A stretch of 64,000 bases of DNA, taken from contig CP073691.1 in assembly GCA_018228685.1 (NCBI GenBank), positions 2,542,001-2,606,000 on the forward strand. The letters run 5' to 3'. The notes under the pieces were generated by a model. That model searched no databases and had not been told where the DNA came from. It saw only the letters and a program-made list of their open reading frames with translations. How positions within the stretch are numbered: position 1 is the first letter of the stretch; the number at the start of each line of letters is the position of its first letter. The stretch comes from Clostridiaceae bacterium Marseille-Q4149 (lineage in GTDB: Bacteria; Bacillota; Clostridia; Oscillospirales; Oscillospiraceae). The translations under genes were made by a program, and so were the position numbers. Positions 8,365 through 15,952 of this stretch are shown here, one piece after another.

Positions 8365-9288
8365 TTACGCCTGGGGCGGATCGTTCTCCACCAGCGCCTT
8401 GGCGCTGGCCGCCAGACCTGCCAGGCCCTGGATCTCGCTGGGGATAATGATCTTGGTGGCCTTGCCGTCGGCCATTTTCTCCAGAGCCTCCAGGCTCTTG
8501 AGCTTGATGACCTGGTCGTTGGGGGCGTTCTCGTTGAGCATGCGCATGGCGTCGGCCAGGGCCTGCTGCACCTTCATGATGGAGGTGGCCTCGGCCTCGG
8601 CAGCCATGATCTTGGCCTGCTTGGCGGCATCGGCCCGCAGAATGGCGGACTGCTTCTCGCCCTCGGCCACCAGGATCTTGCTGGCCTTCTCGCCCTCGGC
8701 CTGAAGGATGGACTCCCGGCGCTCGCGCTCGGCCTTCATCTGCTTTTCCATGGCGTTCTGGATCTCGCGGGGAGGCAGGATGTTCTTCAGCTCCACCCGG
8801 TTGACCTTGATGCCCCAGGGGTCCGTGGCCTCGTCCAGGATGGTGCGCATCTTGGCGTTGATGGTATCCCGGGAGGTGAGGCTCTGGTCCAGCTCCAGCT
8901 CGCCGATGATGTTGCGCAGGGTGGTGGCGGTGAGGTTCTCAATGGCGTTCATGGGATACTCCACGCCGTAGGTATACAGCTTGGGGTCGGTGATCTGGAA
9001 ATAGATCACGGTGTCGATCTGCATGGTGACGTTGTCCTTGGTGATCACGGGCTGGGGATCGAAATCCGCCACCTGCTCCTTCAGGCTGACCTTCTTCACC
9101 ACCCGCTCAATGAACGGGACCTTCAGATGGAAGCCCACGCCCCACACGGAGTGGAACGCGCCCAGGCGCTCCACCACATAGGCCTTGGACTGCTGCACGA
9201 TATAGATGTTGCGGACGATGACGATGAGCACCAGCACCACCAGAATGGCGATGGCCACTGCGCCGGGGATAGAGATGTTGCTTGGCAT
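8365..9288 (-). CDS. SPFH/band-7 membrane scaffold protein (stomatin/QmcA-like)
   Basis: A 307-residue protein with one N-terminal membrane anchor (about residues 8-26, AVAIAILVVLVLIVIV), then an SPFH domain starting at QSKAYVVERLGAFHSVWGVG and running to about 185, and a helical coiled-coil region rich in Glu/Ala/Lys (AEGEKASKILVAEGEKQ). These proteins oligomerise in membrane microdomains and often work with NfeD partners. GGAGG precedes the ATG. The gene lies 42 bases downstream of an NfeD-domain gene in the same orientation, the classic SPFH/NfeD pairing. Confidence 0.92.
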   Translation of the reverse strand: MPSNISIPGAVAIAILVVLVLIVIVRNIYIVQQSKAYVVERLGAFHSVWGVGFHLKVPFIERVVKKVSLKEQVADFDPQPVITKDNVTMQIDTVIYFQITDPKLYTYGVEYPMNAIENLTATTLRNIIGELELDQSLTSRDTINAKMRTILDEATDPWGIKVNRVELKNILPPREIQNAMEKQMKAERERRESILQAEGEKASKILVAEGEKQSAILRADAAKQAKIMAAEAEATSIMKVQQALADAMRMLNENAPNDQVIKLKSLEALEKMADGKATKIIIPSEIQGLAGLAASAKALVENDPPQA

Positions 9289-9330
9289 GTGATTTTCCTC
9301 CTGTTTTTAATATAAGTAGTGTTTACGGAC

Positions 9331-10140
9331 TTACACGGGTTCCACGAACAGGCGCACGCCCTCCATGCGGACGATCTTCACCTGCGCGTTGCGGGGGATG
9401 GGCTGGCCGCTTTCGCTGCGGGCGGTCCAGGTCATGCCGCCCACATACACCGCCCCGGTGGGCACGGCGTTGTCGATGCTCTCCGTGACCCGGGCGGTCT
9501 GGCCCAGCACGCGGTCGGCGTTGGTGGCGGTAACGTCCTTGTGCAGCAGCTTCTTCACCAGGGGCCGGGTGGCCGCCAGGCACACGATGGACACCACGAA
9601 GAACAGGGCCAGCTGCAGCCAGATGGGACCGCCGCAGATGGCGGCAATCAGCCCTGCCACGGAGCCCACTACGAACCAGATGGACGTCAGCCCCACGGTG
9701 ATGGCCTCCACCACGCCGAAGATCACCATGGCGGCGATCCAGATCAGCGTCATCATATCGGTGCTTCCTCCTTTCAGACACAGCCCCAGCACCAGGGCCA
9801 GAGCCAGGGTCACGGCCACTGCGCCGATGCCCAGCCACTTCTCCCGGGGGGCCAGATTGGCGAAAAACGCGGACAGCGCCGTTTTCAGGGTTTTCTCCGG
9901 CAGCGGGGCCTTGGGCACGTCCTGCACCGGAGCCTCCCGGGGCACCTCCTGGGAAAACAGCTCATCCAGGGACACCTGATACCGGTTGCAGATATAGAGG
10001 ATCTTCTCAATCTCCGGATATCCCCGGCAGGATTCCCATTTGCTGACGGCCTGCCGGGACACCTTCAGCTCCGCTGCGAACTGCTCCTGAGTCAGTCCCG
10101 CCCGGCGGCGCACCTCCTGTAACCGTTCTCCAAAGGCCAT
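9331..10140 (-). CDS. XRE-type HTH domain fused to an NfeD-like membrane domain
   Basis: The 269-residue frame joins two modules. Residues 1-62 are an XRE helix-turn-helix domain (LTQEQFAAELKVSRQAVSKWE), followed by a linker and a membrane segment at about 102-121. From Met129 onward it is a standard short NfeD protein: three or four hydrophobic segments (130-192) and a C-terminal OB-like domain (about 205-269, LGQTARVTESIDNAVPTGAVYVGG). HTH-plus-one-helix proteins that stop near residue 124 are common in Clostridia; here the frame continues straight into NfeD. The join itself encodes a strong ribosome site, so NfeD may also be made alone. It precedes the SPFH gene. A frameshift joining two genes is possible. 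Confidence 0.85.
   Translation of the reverse strand: MAFGERLQEVRRRAGLTQEQFAAELKVSRQAVSKWESCRGYPEIEKILYICNRYQVSLDELFSQEVPREAPVQDVPKAPLPEKTLKTALSAFFANLAPREKWLGIGAVAVTLALALVLGLCLKGGSTDMMTLIWIAAMVIFGVVEAITVGLTSIWFVVGSVAGLIAAICGGPIWLQLALFFVVSIVCLAATRPLVKKLLHKDVTATNADRVLGQTARVTESIDNAVPTGAVYVGGMTWTARSESGQPIPRNAQVKIVRMEGVRLFVEPV
9751..9774 (-). promoter_or_regulatory. Internal ribosome binding site for a free NfeD protein
   Basis: On the minus strand AAAGGAGGAAG (9774-9764) lies about eight bases before ATG ATG (9756-9751). Codons 124-130 of the fusion read K-G-G-S-T-D-M, so the ribosome site is translated as part of the linker. Starting at 9756 gives a 141-residue protein of normal NfeD length. 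Confidence 0.7.
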
Positions 10141-10200
10141 GGCCCCGTCCCTCCGTTTCTCACTGGCCCCATCCTACCGGAAACGGGCCGCAATGTCTAC

Positions 10201-10271
10201 CAACCTCCGTTTGCACCCGGGGAAAAACTGGAATTTTCTGCGCAACCTCAGGTTGTCATGGTTTTAGTATA
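10201..10271 (-). promoter_or_regulatory. Paired operator-like repeats upstream of the HTH-NfeD gene
   Basis: CAACCTCAGGTTG (10243-10255) is a perfect odd-length palindrome; CAACCTCCGTTTG (10201-10213) is a near copy starting exactly 42 bases away, four helical turns. On the minus strand a -10-like TATACT (10271-10266) puts the start of transcription near 10259, so both sites would lie just downstream of it. No good -35 is visible. Autoregulation by the adjacent HTH domain is an inference. Confidence 0.5.
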
Positions 10272-10342
10272 CTATATTTTCGCCTCCCGCGCCACAACAT
10301 TTTGAAAAATCCTCCGGATTTTTACCCGGCGGACAAATCGGC

Positions 10343-10371
10343 TTGACAAATGTTTCCTGCCCGTGTATACT
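10343..10371 (+). promoter_or_regulatory. Consensus promoter of the leader peptide/ABC exporter operon
   Basis: TTGACA (10343-10348), exactly 17 bases, TATACT (10366-10371): the strongest promoter match in the window. Such a promoter makes sense if expression is set by downstream attenuation rather than initiation. The gap 10272-10342 shows nothing else. Confidence 0.85.
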
Positions 10372-10403
10372 GAACCCATCTGATAAGAAAGGTGGTGCCC
10401 GAT

Positions 10404-10454
10404 ATGCTGTTTTATAACGCTTTTGTCGTGTCGGGGACCCTTGTGCGCCTGTAA
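10404..10454 (+). CDS. Leader peptide of 16 residues ahead of the exporter attenuator
   Basis: The frame MLFYNAFVVSGTLVRL starts at an ATG preceded by AAAGGTGGTG at a proper distance and ends in TAA at 10452-10454. It lies about 26 bases after the predicted start of transcription, between a consensus promoter and an intrinsic terminator. Residues 6-10, AFVVS, occupy the same positions as IFVIS in ErmCL, where macrolide-bound ribosomes stall at residue 9, and resemble IAVV of ErmAL1. B. subtilis bmrCD, which encodes a related heterodimeric exporter, is controlled by a translated leader (bmrB) and attenuation. The ORF is clear; the sensing role is inference. Confidence 0.7.
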   Translation: MLFYNAFVVSGTLVRL

Positions 10455-10456
10455 CG

Positions 10457-10524
10457 AGCCTGCCGTAAGATAGGGCGGGCCCCTTGCGGCTGTGTCGGCG
10501 TCCTCGGAAGGAGGGCGCTTTTTT
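10457..10524 (+). terminator. Attenuator: alternative hairpins and intrinsic terminator
   Basis: GCCTGCC pairs with GGCGGGC (about 10458-10464 with 10474-10480). The terminator proper is GCGTCCTC (10498-10505), loop GGAAG, GAGGGCGC (10511-10518), then T6 (10519-10524). GGGGACCC inside the leader ORF (10433-10440) can instead pair with GGGCCCC (10477-10483), which would break the first hairpin, so competing folds are possible. It lies upstream of the exporter genes, not after a gene, as expected for an attenuator. Confidence 0.75.
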
Positions 10525-10579
10525 CGTGCCCGGAATTTGGAAAAGAGAGAAGAATGAGAGAGGAAGTGTTTTTGCCTTC

Positions 10580-12418
10580 ATGGAAACCACCCGAAAATTA
10601 TCCCGGCGGGAGAAGCTCGCCCTGATCGGGAAATATCTGCGCCCCTGCTGGGGGCACTTTGCGGCGGCGCTGCTGTGCGCATGCCTGGCCATGGTGTTCA
10701 ACGCCCTGACGCCCCAGATCATCCGCATCACCGTGGACTCCATCCTGGGGCCCGAAACGCCCCAGCTGCCCGGATTCCTGATGTCCTGGCTGAACTGGGC
10801 GGCTCTGGAGGCCCAGCCCCTGCGGGCCCTGTGGTGGGCCGCTGCCGCCGTCCTGCTGACGGCCCTGCTGCGGGGCGTGTGCAGCTATGGCCAGCGGCTC
10901 CAGCTGGCCCGGGGCTCCGAGAGCTACGTCAAGGGCATCCGGGACGATCTGTACCGCCACATTCAGTATCTGCCCTTTGCCTGGCACAAGAATAACCCCA
11001 CCGGCGATATCATCCAGCGCTGCACCTCCGACGTGGACGTGATCCGCCAGTTCGTGTGCAATCAGCTGGTGGAGGTGGTGCGCACGGTGTTTCTCATCGC
11101 GCTGTACCTATGCATCATGTTCACCATGAACCTGCGCCTGTCCCTGATCTCGGCGCTGTTCATCCCCATTGTGGGCCTGTCCTCCGGTGTGTTCTACAAG
11201 AAAATCTCCGGCCGCTTCCAGGCCGCCGACGAGGCGGAGGGCGACCTGACCACCTGCGCCCAGGAGAACCTCACCGCCGTCCGGGTGGTCCGGGCCTTCG
11301 GCCGGGAGCGGTATGAGGAGGAGAAGTTCAACGGGAAAAACCAACGCTTCTCCCAGCTGTGGATCCGGCTGGGAAAGCTCCTGTCCGTATACTGGGCCTC
11401 CGGCACCCTGCTGACCTGCCTGCAGGTGATGGTCATCGTGGTGGCCGGCGCCTGCGAATGCGTGGCCGGGCGGATGACCCTGGGCTCCTTTGTGGCCTTC
11501 GTCACCTATAACGAGGCTCTGGCCTGGCCCGTCCGTTCCCTGGGCCGGGTGCTGTCCGATATGAGCAAGGCCGGGGTGTCCATGGACCGCGTGGGCTATA
11601 TCCTCAACGCCCGGGAGGAGCGGGACCTGCCCGACGCCGTGGACGCCGTAAACGGCGACATCGTCTTTGACCACGTCAGCTTTGCCTACGACGGCCAGCC
11701 GGTGCTGGAGGACGTGTCCTTTACCATTCACCAAGGGGAGACCTTTGCCATTCTGGGGGGCACCGGCTCCGGCAAGAGCACTCTGGTGCACCTGCTGGAC
11801 CGGCTGTATGACCTGCCGAAGGGCGGCGGCTCCATCACCATCGGCGGGGTGGACATCCGCCGCATGAAGCGGGAGTCCCTGCGCCGCCAGATCGGCCTGG
11901 TGCTCCAGGAGCCTTTCCTGTTCTCCCAGACCGTGGGCGAGAATATCTGCGCCGTGCGGCCGGACGCCGGGGACGAGGCCATGCGCCGGGCCGCCGCCGT
12001 GGCCTGCGTGGACGAGGCCATCTCCGCCTTCCCCCAGGGGTACGACACCGTGGTGGGCGAGCGGGGCGTCACCCTGTCCGGCGGACAGAAGCAGCGGGTG
12101 GCCATCGCCCGGATGCTGATGCAGCAGGCCCCCATTATGGTGTTTGACGACTCCCTGTCCGCCGTGGACGCCGAAACCGACGCCAGGATCCGCGCCGCCC
12201 TGCGGGACACCCTGCACAGCGCCACCGTGCTGCTGATCTCCCACCGGGTCACCACCCTGATGCAGGCCGACCGCATTCTGGTGCTGGACGGCGGCCGGGT
12301 GTCCGCCCTGGGCGCCCACCGGGAGCTGATTGACCGCCCCGGCATTTACCGGGATATTTACGACATCCAGATGCGCAGCGATGACCGCGCCCTGGTGGAG
12401 GAAGGAGGGAACGCCTGA
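10580..12418 (+). CDS. Heterodimeric multidrug ABC exporter subunit, degenerate-site half (BmrC-like)
   Basis: A 612-residue half-transporter: six membrane helices (about 35-330), then an ATP-binding domain. Walker A is GGTGSGKST (393-401) and the signature is canonical LSGGQKQR (499-506). Walker B reads VFDDSLSAVD, with Asp524 where the catalytic Glu should be. This loss in one partner is typical of BmrC/YheI, TM287 and other heterodimeric exporters. The ATG at 10580 is my choice; AGAGGAAG is about 13 bases upstream, rather far, and a GTG at 10527 is the in-frame alternative. Its stop overlaps the next start (TGATG), so the halves are translationally coupled. Confidence 0.9.
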   Translation: METTRKLSRREKLALIGKYLRPCWGHFAAALLCACLAMVFNALTPQIIRITVDSILGPETPQLPGFLMSWLNWAALEAQPLRALWWAAAAVLLTALLRGVCSYGQRLQLARGSESYVKGIRDDLYRHIQYLPFAWHKNNPTGDIIQRCTSDVDVIRQFVCNQLVEVVRTVFLIALYLCIMFTMNLRLSLISALFIPIVGLSSGVFYKKISGRFQAADEAEGDLTTCAQENLTAVRVVRAFGRERYEEEKFNGKNQRFSQLWIRLGKLLSVYWASGTLLTCLQVMVIVVAGACECVAGRMTLGSFVAFVTYNEALAWPVRSLGRVLSDMSKAGVSMDRVGYILNAREERDLPDAVDAVNGDIVFDHVSFAYDGQPVLEDVSFTIHQGETFAILGGTGSGKSTLVHLLDRLYDLPKGGGSITIGGVDIRRMKRESLRRQIGLVLQEPFLFSQTVGENICAVRPDAGDEAMRRAAAVACVDEAISAFPQGYDTVVGERGVTLSGGQKQRVAIARMLMQQAPIMVFDDSLSAVDAETDARIRAALRDTLHSATVLLISHRVTTLMQADRILVLDGGRVSALGAHRELIDRPGIYRDIYDIQMRSDDRALVEEGGNA

Positions 12419-14244
12419 TGGCTGCCTTCGACGAGAAAGATTATACAAGATCCTTTGACTGGAGCATCTGGAAAAGGCTGACCCCTTTTGTGCGGCCTTT
12501 CCGCCGGGACTTTGTAGGGATGCTGGTGTTCAACGGCCTGTGCGCCCTGGTGGACGTGGCCATTCCCCTGTTCCAGCGCTACGCCATCCGCGGCTTCATC
12601 CAGGTGGATTCCCTCCGGGGCATCGTGCCCTTCTCCCTGGTGTATCTGCTGGTAATTCTTTTACAGGCTCTGTCCGTGGTGGCCTTCGCCCGCAACTCCA
12701 TGACCATCGAGATGAACATGGGCCGGGATATGCGCCGCTCCCTGTTCCACCATCTCCAGACCCTGTCCTTCTCCTTCTATAACGTGACCCCCGTGGGCTA
12801 TCTGTTGACCCGGGTCATGAGCGATACAAACCGCATTGCCAGCATGATCGCCTGGAACATGACGGATATCCTCTGGGCCCTGTTCTATGTGCTGGGCACC
12901 TTTGCGGCCATGCTGGCCCTGAACTGGCGGCTGGCCCTGGTGGTCATCGTCATCGTGCCTGTCATGGCGGTGCTCACCGGATATTTCCAGAACCGCATCC
13001 TCCGCTGGAACCGGAAGGTCCGGAAGCTGAACTCCCGCATCACCGGCTCTTTCAACGAGGGCATCACCGGCGCCAAAACCACCAAGACCCTGGGCACCGA
13101 GGAGCAGACCGTGGCCGCCTTCCGGGACCTGACCCGCCAGATGCACGACGCCGGCATCGGCGCGGCCCGGCTCAATGCCATCTATATCCCGCTGGTGCTG
13201 TTTGCCAGCACCATGGCCGTGGCCATTGTGCTGCTGCGGGGCGGGTATATGGTGTCGGGGGGACTGCTGGAGCTGGCCACCCTCTCCACCTTCACCACCT
13301 ACGCCGTGGGCATTTTCGAGCCCATCCAGATGACCGCCGCCAACATCGCCGAGTTCATCTCCCTCCAGGCCTCCATCGAGCGGGTCATGGACCTGATGGA
13401 CAAGACCCCCCAGATCCAGGACGCCCCGGAGGTCATCGAAAAGTACGGCGACGCCTTCCACCCCAAGCGGGAGAACTGGGAGCCCATCCGGGGCGAGATC
13501 GAGTTCCGGGACGTGACCTTCCGCTATCCCGACGGCGGCGGCAACGTGCTGGAGCACTTCTCCCTGCACATTCCCCAGGGGTCCACCGTGGCCATCGTGG
13601 GCGAAACCGGCGCGGGTAAGAGCACCCTGGTGAACCTGGCCTGCCGGTTCTTCGAGCCCACGGAGGGCAAGATTCTCATCGACGGCGTGGACTATCGCCA
13701 ACGCAGCCAGCTGTGGCTTCACAGCAGCATCGGCTACGTGCTCCAGGACCCCCACCTGTTCTCCGGCACCGTCCGGGAGAACATCCGCTACGGGAAGCTG
13801 GATGCCACCGATGCGCAGGTGGAGGCCGCCGCCCGGGCCGTGTCCGCCGACACGGTGGTGGCCAAGCTGGAAAAGGGCTGGGACAGCGACGTGGGCGAGG
13901 GCGGCGGACGGCTCTCCACCGGCGAAAAGCAGCTGATCTCCTTTGCCCGGGCCGTGCTGGCGGACCCCCGCATCTTCGTCCTGGACGAGGCCACCTCCTC
14001 CATCGACACCCAGACCGAGCAGCTGATCCAGCAGGCCATCGACCACCTGCTCCAGGACCGCACCTCCTTCCTGATCGCCCACCGGCTCTCCACCATCCGC
14101 AAGGCGGACATGATCCTGGTGGTCCGGGACGGCCGCATCGTGGAGCAGGGCACCCACCAGGAGCTGCTGCGCCGCCATGGCTATTACCACGATCTTTACA
14201 GCAAGCAGTTCGCCGAGGAATCTGCGGCCCGCATCCTGCAATAA
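12418..14244 (+). CDS. Heterodimeric multidrug ABC exporter subunit, catalytic half (BmrD-like)
   Basis: The partner half-transporter, 608 residues. Six membrane helices are followed by an ATP-binding domain with Walker A GETGAGKST (395-403), Walker B FVLDEATSSID with the catalytic Glu524, and a degenerate signature LSTGEKQL (499-506) instead of LSGGQ. Combined with the first subunit this gives one intact ATP site (this Walker A/B with the partner's LSGGQ) and one degenerate site, the BmrCD/TmrAB pattern. GGAGG sits 8 bases before the ATG inside the end of the previous gene. Export of drugs or lipid-like compounds is likely; the actual substrate is unknown. Confidence 0.92.
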   Translation: MAAFDEKDYTRSFDWSIWKRLTPFVRPFRRDFVGMLVFNGLCALVDVAIPLFQRYAIRGFIQVDSLRGIVPFSLVYLLVILLQALSVVAFARNSMTIEMNMGRDMRRSLFHHLQTLSFSFYNVTPVGYLLTRVMSDTNRIASMIAWNMTDILWALFYVLGTFAAMLALNWRLALVVIVIVPVMAVLTGYFQNRILRWNRKVRKLNSRITGSFNEGITGAKTTKTLGTEEQTVAAFRDLTRQMHDAGIGAARLNAIYIPLVLFASTMAVAIVLLRGGYMVSGGLLELATLSTFTTYAVGIFEPIQMTAANIAEFISLQASIERVMDLMDKTPQIQDAPEVIEKYGDAFHPKRENWEPIRGEIEFRDVTFRYPDGGGNVLEHFSLHIPQGSTVAIVGETGAGKSTLVNLACRFFEPTEGKILIDGVDYRQRSQLWLHSSIGYVLQDPHLFSGTVRENIRYGKLDATDAQVEAAARAVSADTVVAKLEKGWDSDVGEGGGRLSTGEKQLISFARAVLADPRIFVLDEATSSIDTQTEQLIQQAIDHLLQDRTSFLIAHRLSTIRKADMILVVRDGRIVEQGTHQELLRRHGYYHDLYSKQFAEESAARILQ

Positions 14245-14259
14245 TTACCAGAATATGGA

Positions 14260-14291
14260 AGCCCTGGCAGCGGCGCTGCCGGGGCTTTTTT
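14260..14291 (+). terminator. Terminator of the ABC exporter operon
   Basis: AGCCCTGGCAG (14260-14270) and CTGCCGGGGCT (14276-14286, one G:T pair) are followed by T6. Confidence 0.9.
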
Positions 14292-14304
14292 CACCCCGTT
14301 TTCC

Positions 14305-14319
14305 GGGAAAGCGCTTCCC
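14305..14319. promoter_or_regulatory. Possible catabolite-responsive (cre-like) site upstream of ackA
   Basis: GGGAAAGCGCTTCCC contains GAAAGCGCTT, the core of a cre box. In B. subtilis ackA is activated by CcpA from an upstream cre, but here the site is about 220 bases before the predicted promoter, too far for that mechanism unless another promoter exists. The rest of 14320-14539 shows no gene. Confidence 0.25.
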
Positions 14320-14539
14320 ATCTGTCCCCCTGTGACGGACAGACTTTCCTTGGCTCCTATCGACCGTTTCCCGCCTGACAGGCGGATACTCCGTGAAAAT
14401 TCTGACAAGCAGATTCACCCGTTTGCCAGGATTTTCACATATTTGTCCGCCTATGGAATACAGCCGTTTCCTATACCTGACATTGTTAAAACCTTGACCG
14501 CTATATTTTCATTTTGCTTCCAGTTATTTCCAAAAAAGG

Positions 14540-14568
14540 TTGCCAAGCCGCCGTCTTTTCGATACAAT
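14540..14568 (+). promoter_or_regulatory. ackA promoter
   Basis: TTGCCA (14540-14545), 17-base spacer, TACAAT (14563-14568), about 70 bases before the ackA ATG. Confidence 0.75.
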
Positions 14569-14636
14569 ATCCTGCGAGATAGAGAAGAAGGAACCTGCAG
14601 CATGTAATGTGGGACCAAAAATCAAGGAGGTCTTTC

Positions 14637-15848
14637 ATGAAAGTATTAGTCATCAATGCCGGCAGCTCATCCCTGAAGTATCAGCTGCTGGACCCGGAAA
14701 CCGGCCATCTGCTGGCCAAAGGCCTGTGCGAGCGCATCGGCATTGACGGAAGATTCACCTATAAGCCCCAGGTGGAGGGCAAGGCCGCCGTGTCGGCGGC
14801 GGACGTCCCCATGCCCACCCATTCCGAGGCCATCCAGGCGGTGCTGTCCGCCCTGGTGGACCCGGACAACGGCGTCATCTCCTCCATGAAGGAGATCGAC
14901 GCGGTGGGTCACCGGGTGGTCCACGGCGGCGAGAGCTTCGCCAGCTCCGTCCTCATCACCGACCAGGTGATGCAGGCGGTGGAGGACTGCACCCCCCTGG
15001 CGCCTCTGCATAATCCGGCCAACATCATCGGCATCGAGGCCTGCCGGGCCGTCCTGGGCCACGACGTGCCCCAGGTGGCGGTGTTCGACACCGCCTTCCA
15101 CCAGACCATGCCCGAGCATGCGTATCTGTACTCCATCCCCTATGAGTATTACGAGAAGGACAAGATCCGCCGCTACGGCTTCCACGGCACCTCCCACCGC
15201 TATGTGTCCCTGCGGGCGGCGGAGCTTCTGGGCCGTGACCCAGCGGAGCTGAAGGTGGTGTCCTGCCACCTGGGCAACGGCTCTTCCCTGGCGGCAGTCA
15301 AGGGCGGCCGCTGCGTGGACACCTCCATGGGCCTGACGCCGCTGGCGGGCCTGCCTATGGGCACCCGGGCCGGTGATATGGACGTGGGCGTGGTGGAGTT
15401 CATCGCCAACAAGTACGACATGACCATTTCCGAGGCCGTGAACCTGCTGAACAAGGAATCCGGCATGCTGGGCCTGTCCGGCGTGTCCTCCGACTTCCGG
15501 GATCTGGAGCAGGCGGCGGAGAAGGACCATCACCGGGCCACCGTGGCCCTGGAGATCTTCGAGTACCGGGTCCGCAAGATGATCGCCGAGTATGCCGCCG
15601 CCATGGGCGGCGTGGACGTGGTGGTATTCACCGCCGGTGTGGGTGAAAACGCACCCGAGACCCGGGCCCACATCCTCCAGGGCCTGGAGTTCATGGGCAT
15701 CACCTGCGATCCGGAGAAGAACCGCTGCCGGGGCAAGGAGCAGATCATCTCCCGGGACGGCGCCCCCGTCATCGTCATGGTGGTCCCCACCAACGAGGAG
15801 CTGATGATCGCCCAGGACACCATGGAGCTGGTCCTGGACCAGGAATAA
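14637..15848 (+). CDS. ackA: Acetate kinase
   Basis: It interconverts acetyl phosphate plus ADP with acetate plus ATP, the final substrate-level ATP step of acetate fermentation. The 403-residue length is normal. Motifs include NAGSSSLKYQLLD at the start, the catalytic region VGHRVVHGGE, VFDTAFHQTMPE, RRYGFHGTSHRYV, CHLGNGSSLAAV and VVFTAGVGENAPETR. I took ATG 14637, six bases after AAGGAGG, not an in-frame ATG 30 bases upstream that lacks a ribosome site. pta is not adjacent. The gene has its own promoter and a bidirectional terminator. Confidence 0.97.
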   Translation: MKVLVINAGSSSLKYQLLDPETGHLLAKGLCERIGIDGRFTYKPQVEGKAAVSAADVPMPTHSEAIQAVLSALVDPDNGVISSMKEIDAVGHRVVHGGESFASSVLITDQVMQAVEDCTPLAPLHNPANIIGIEACRAVLGHDVPQVAVFDTAFHQTMPEHAYLYSIPYEYYEKDKIRRYGFHGTSHRYVSLRAAELLGRDPAELKVVSCHLGNGSSLAAVKGGRCVDTSMGLTPLAGLPMGTRAGDMDVGVVEFIANKYDMTISEAVNLLNKESGMLGLSGVSSDFRDLEQAAEKDHHRATVALEIFEYRVRKMIAEYAAAMGGVDVVVFTAGVGENAPETRAHILQGLEFMGITCDPEKNRCRGKEQIISRDGAPVIVMVVPTNEELMIAQDTMELVLDQE

Positions 15849-15872
15849 GCCCTATTTAATTGACCATTTCGC

Positions 15873-15907
15873 AAAAAAACCGGGACGCCGCAGCGTCCCG
15901 GTTTTTT
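15873..15907. terminator. Bidirectional terminator between ackA and the MATE gene
   Basis: CCGGGACGC (15880-15888), loop CGCA, GCGTCCCGG (15893-15901), flanked by A7 on the left and T6 on the right. Confidence 0.92.
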
Positions 15908-15952
15908 AACTTGTCAACAAGTCCAGCCCTGCGCAGCGGGCCGCAGAAGTCT

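Noticed and set aside
10484..10579. In-frame N-terminal extension of the first exporter subunit
   Set aside because: It would run through the attenuator terminator and has no ribosome site; the protein aligns with exporters from the ATG at 10580.
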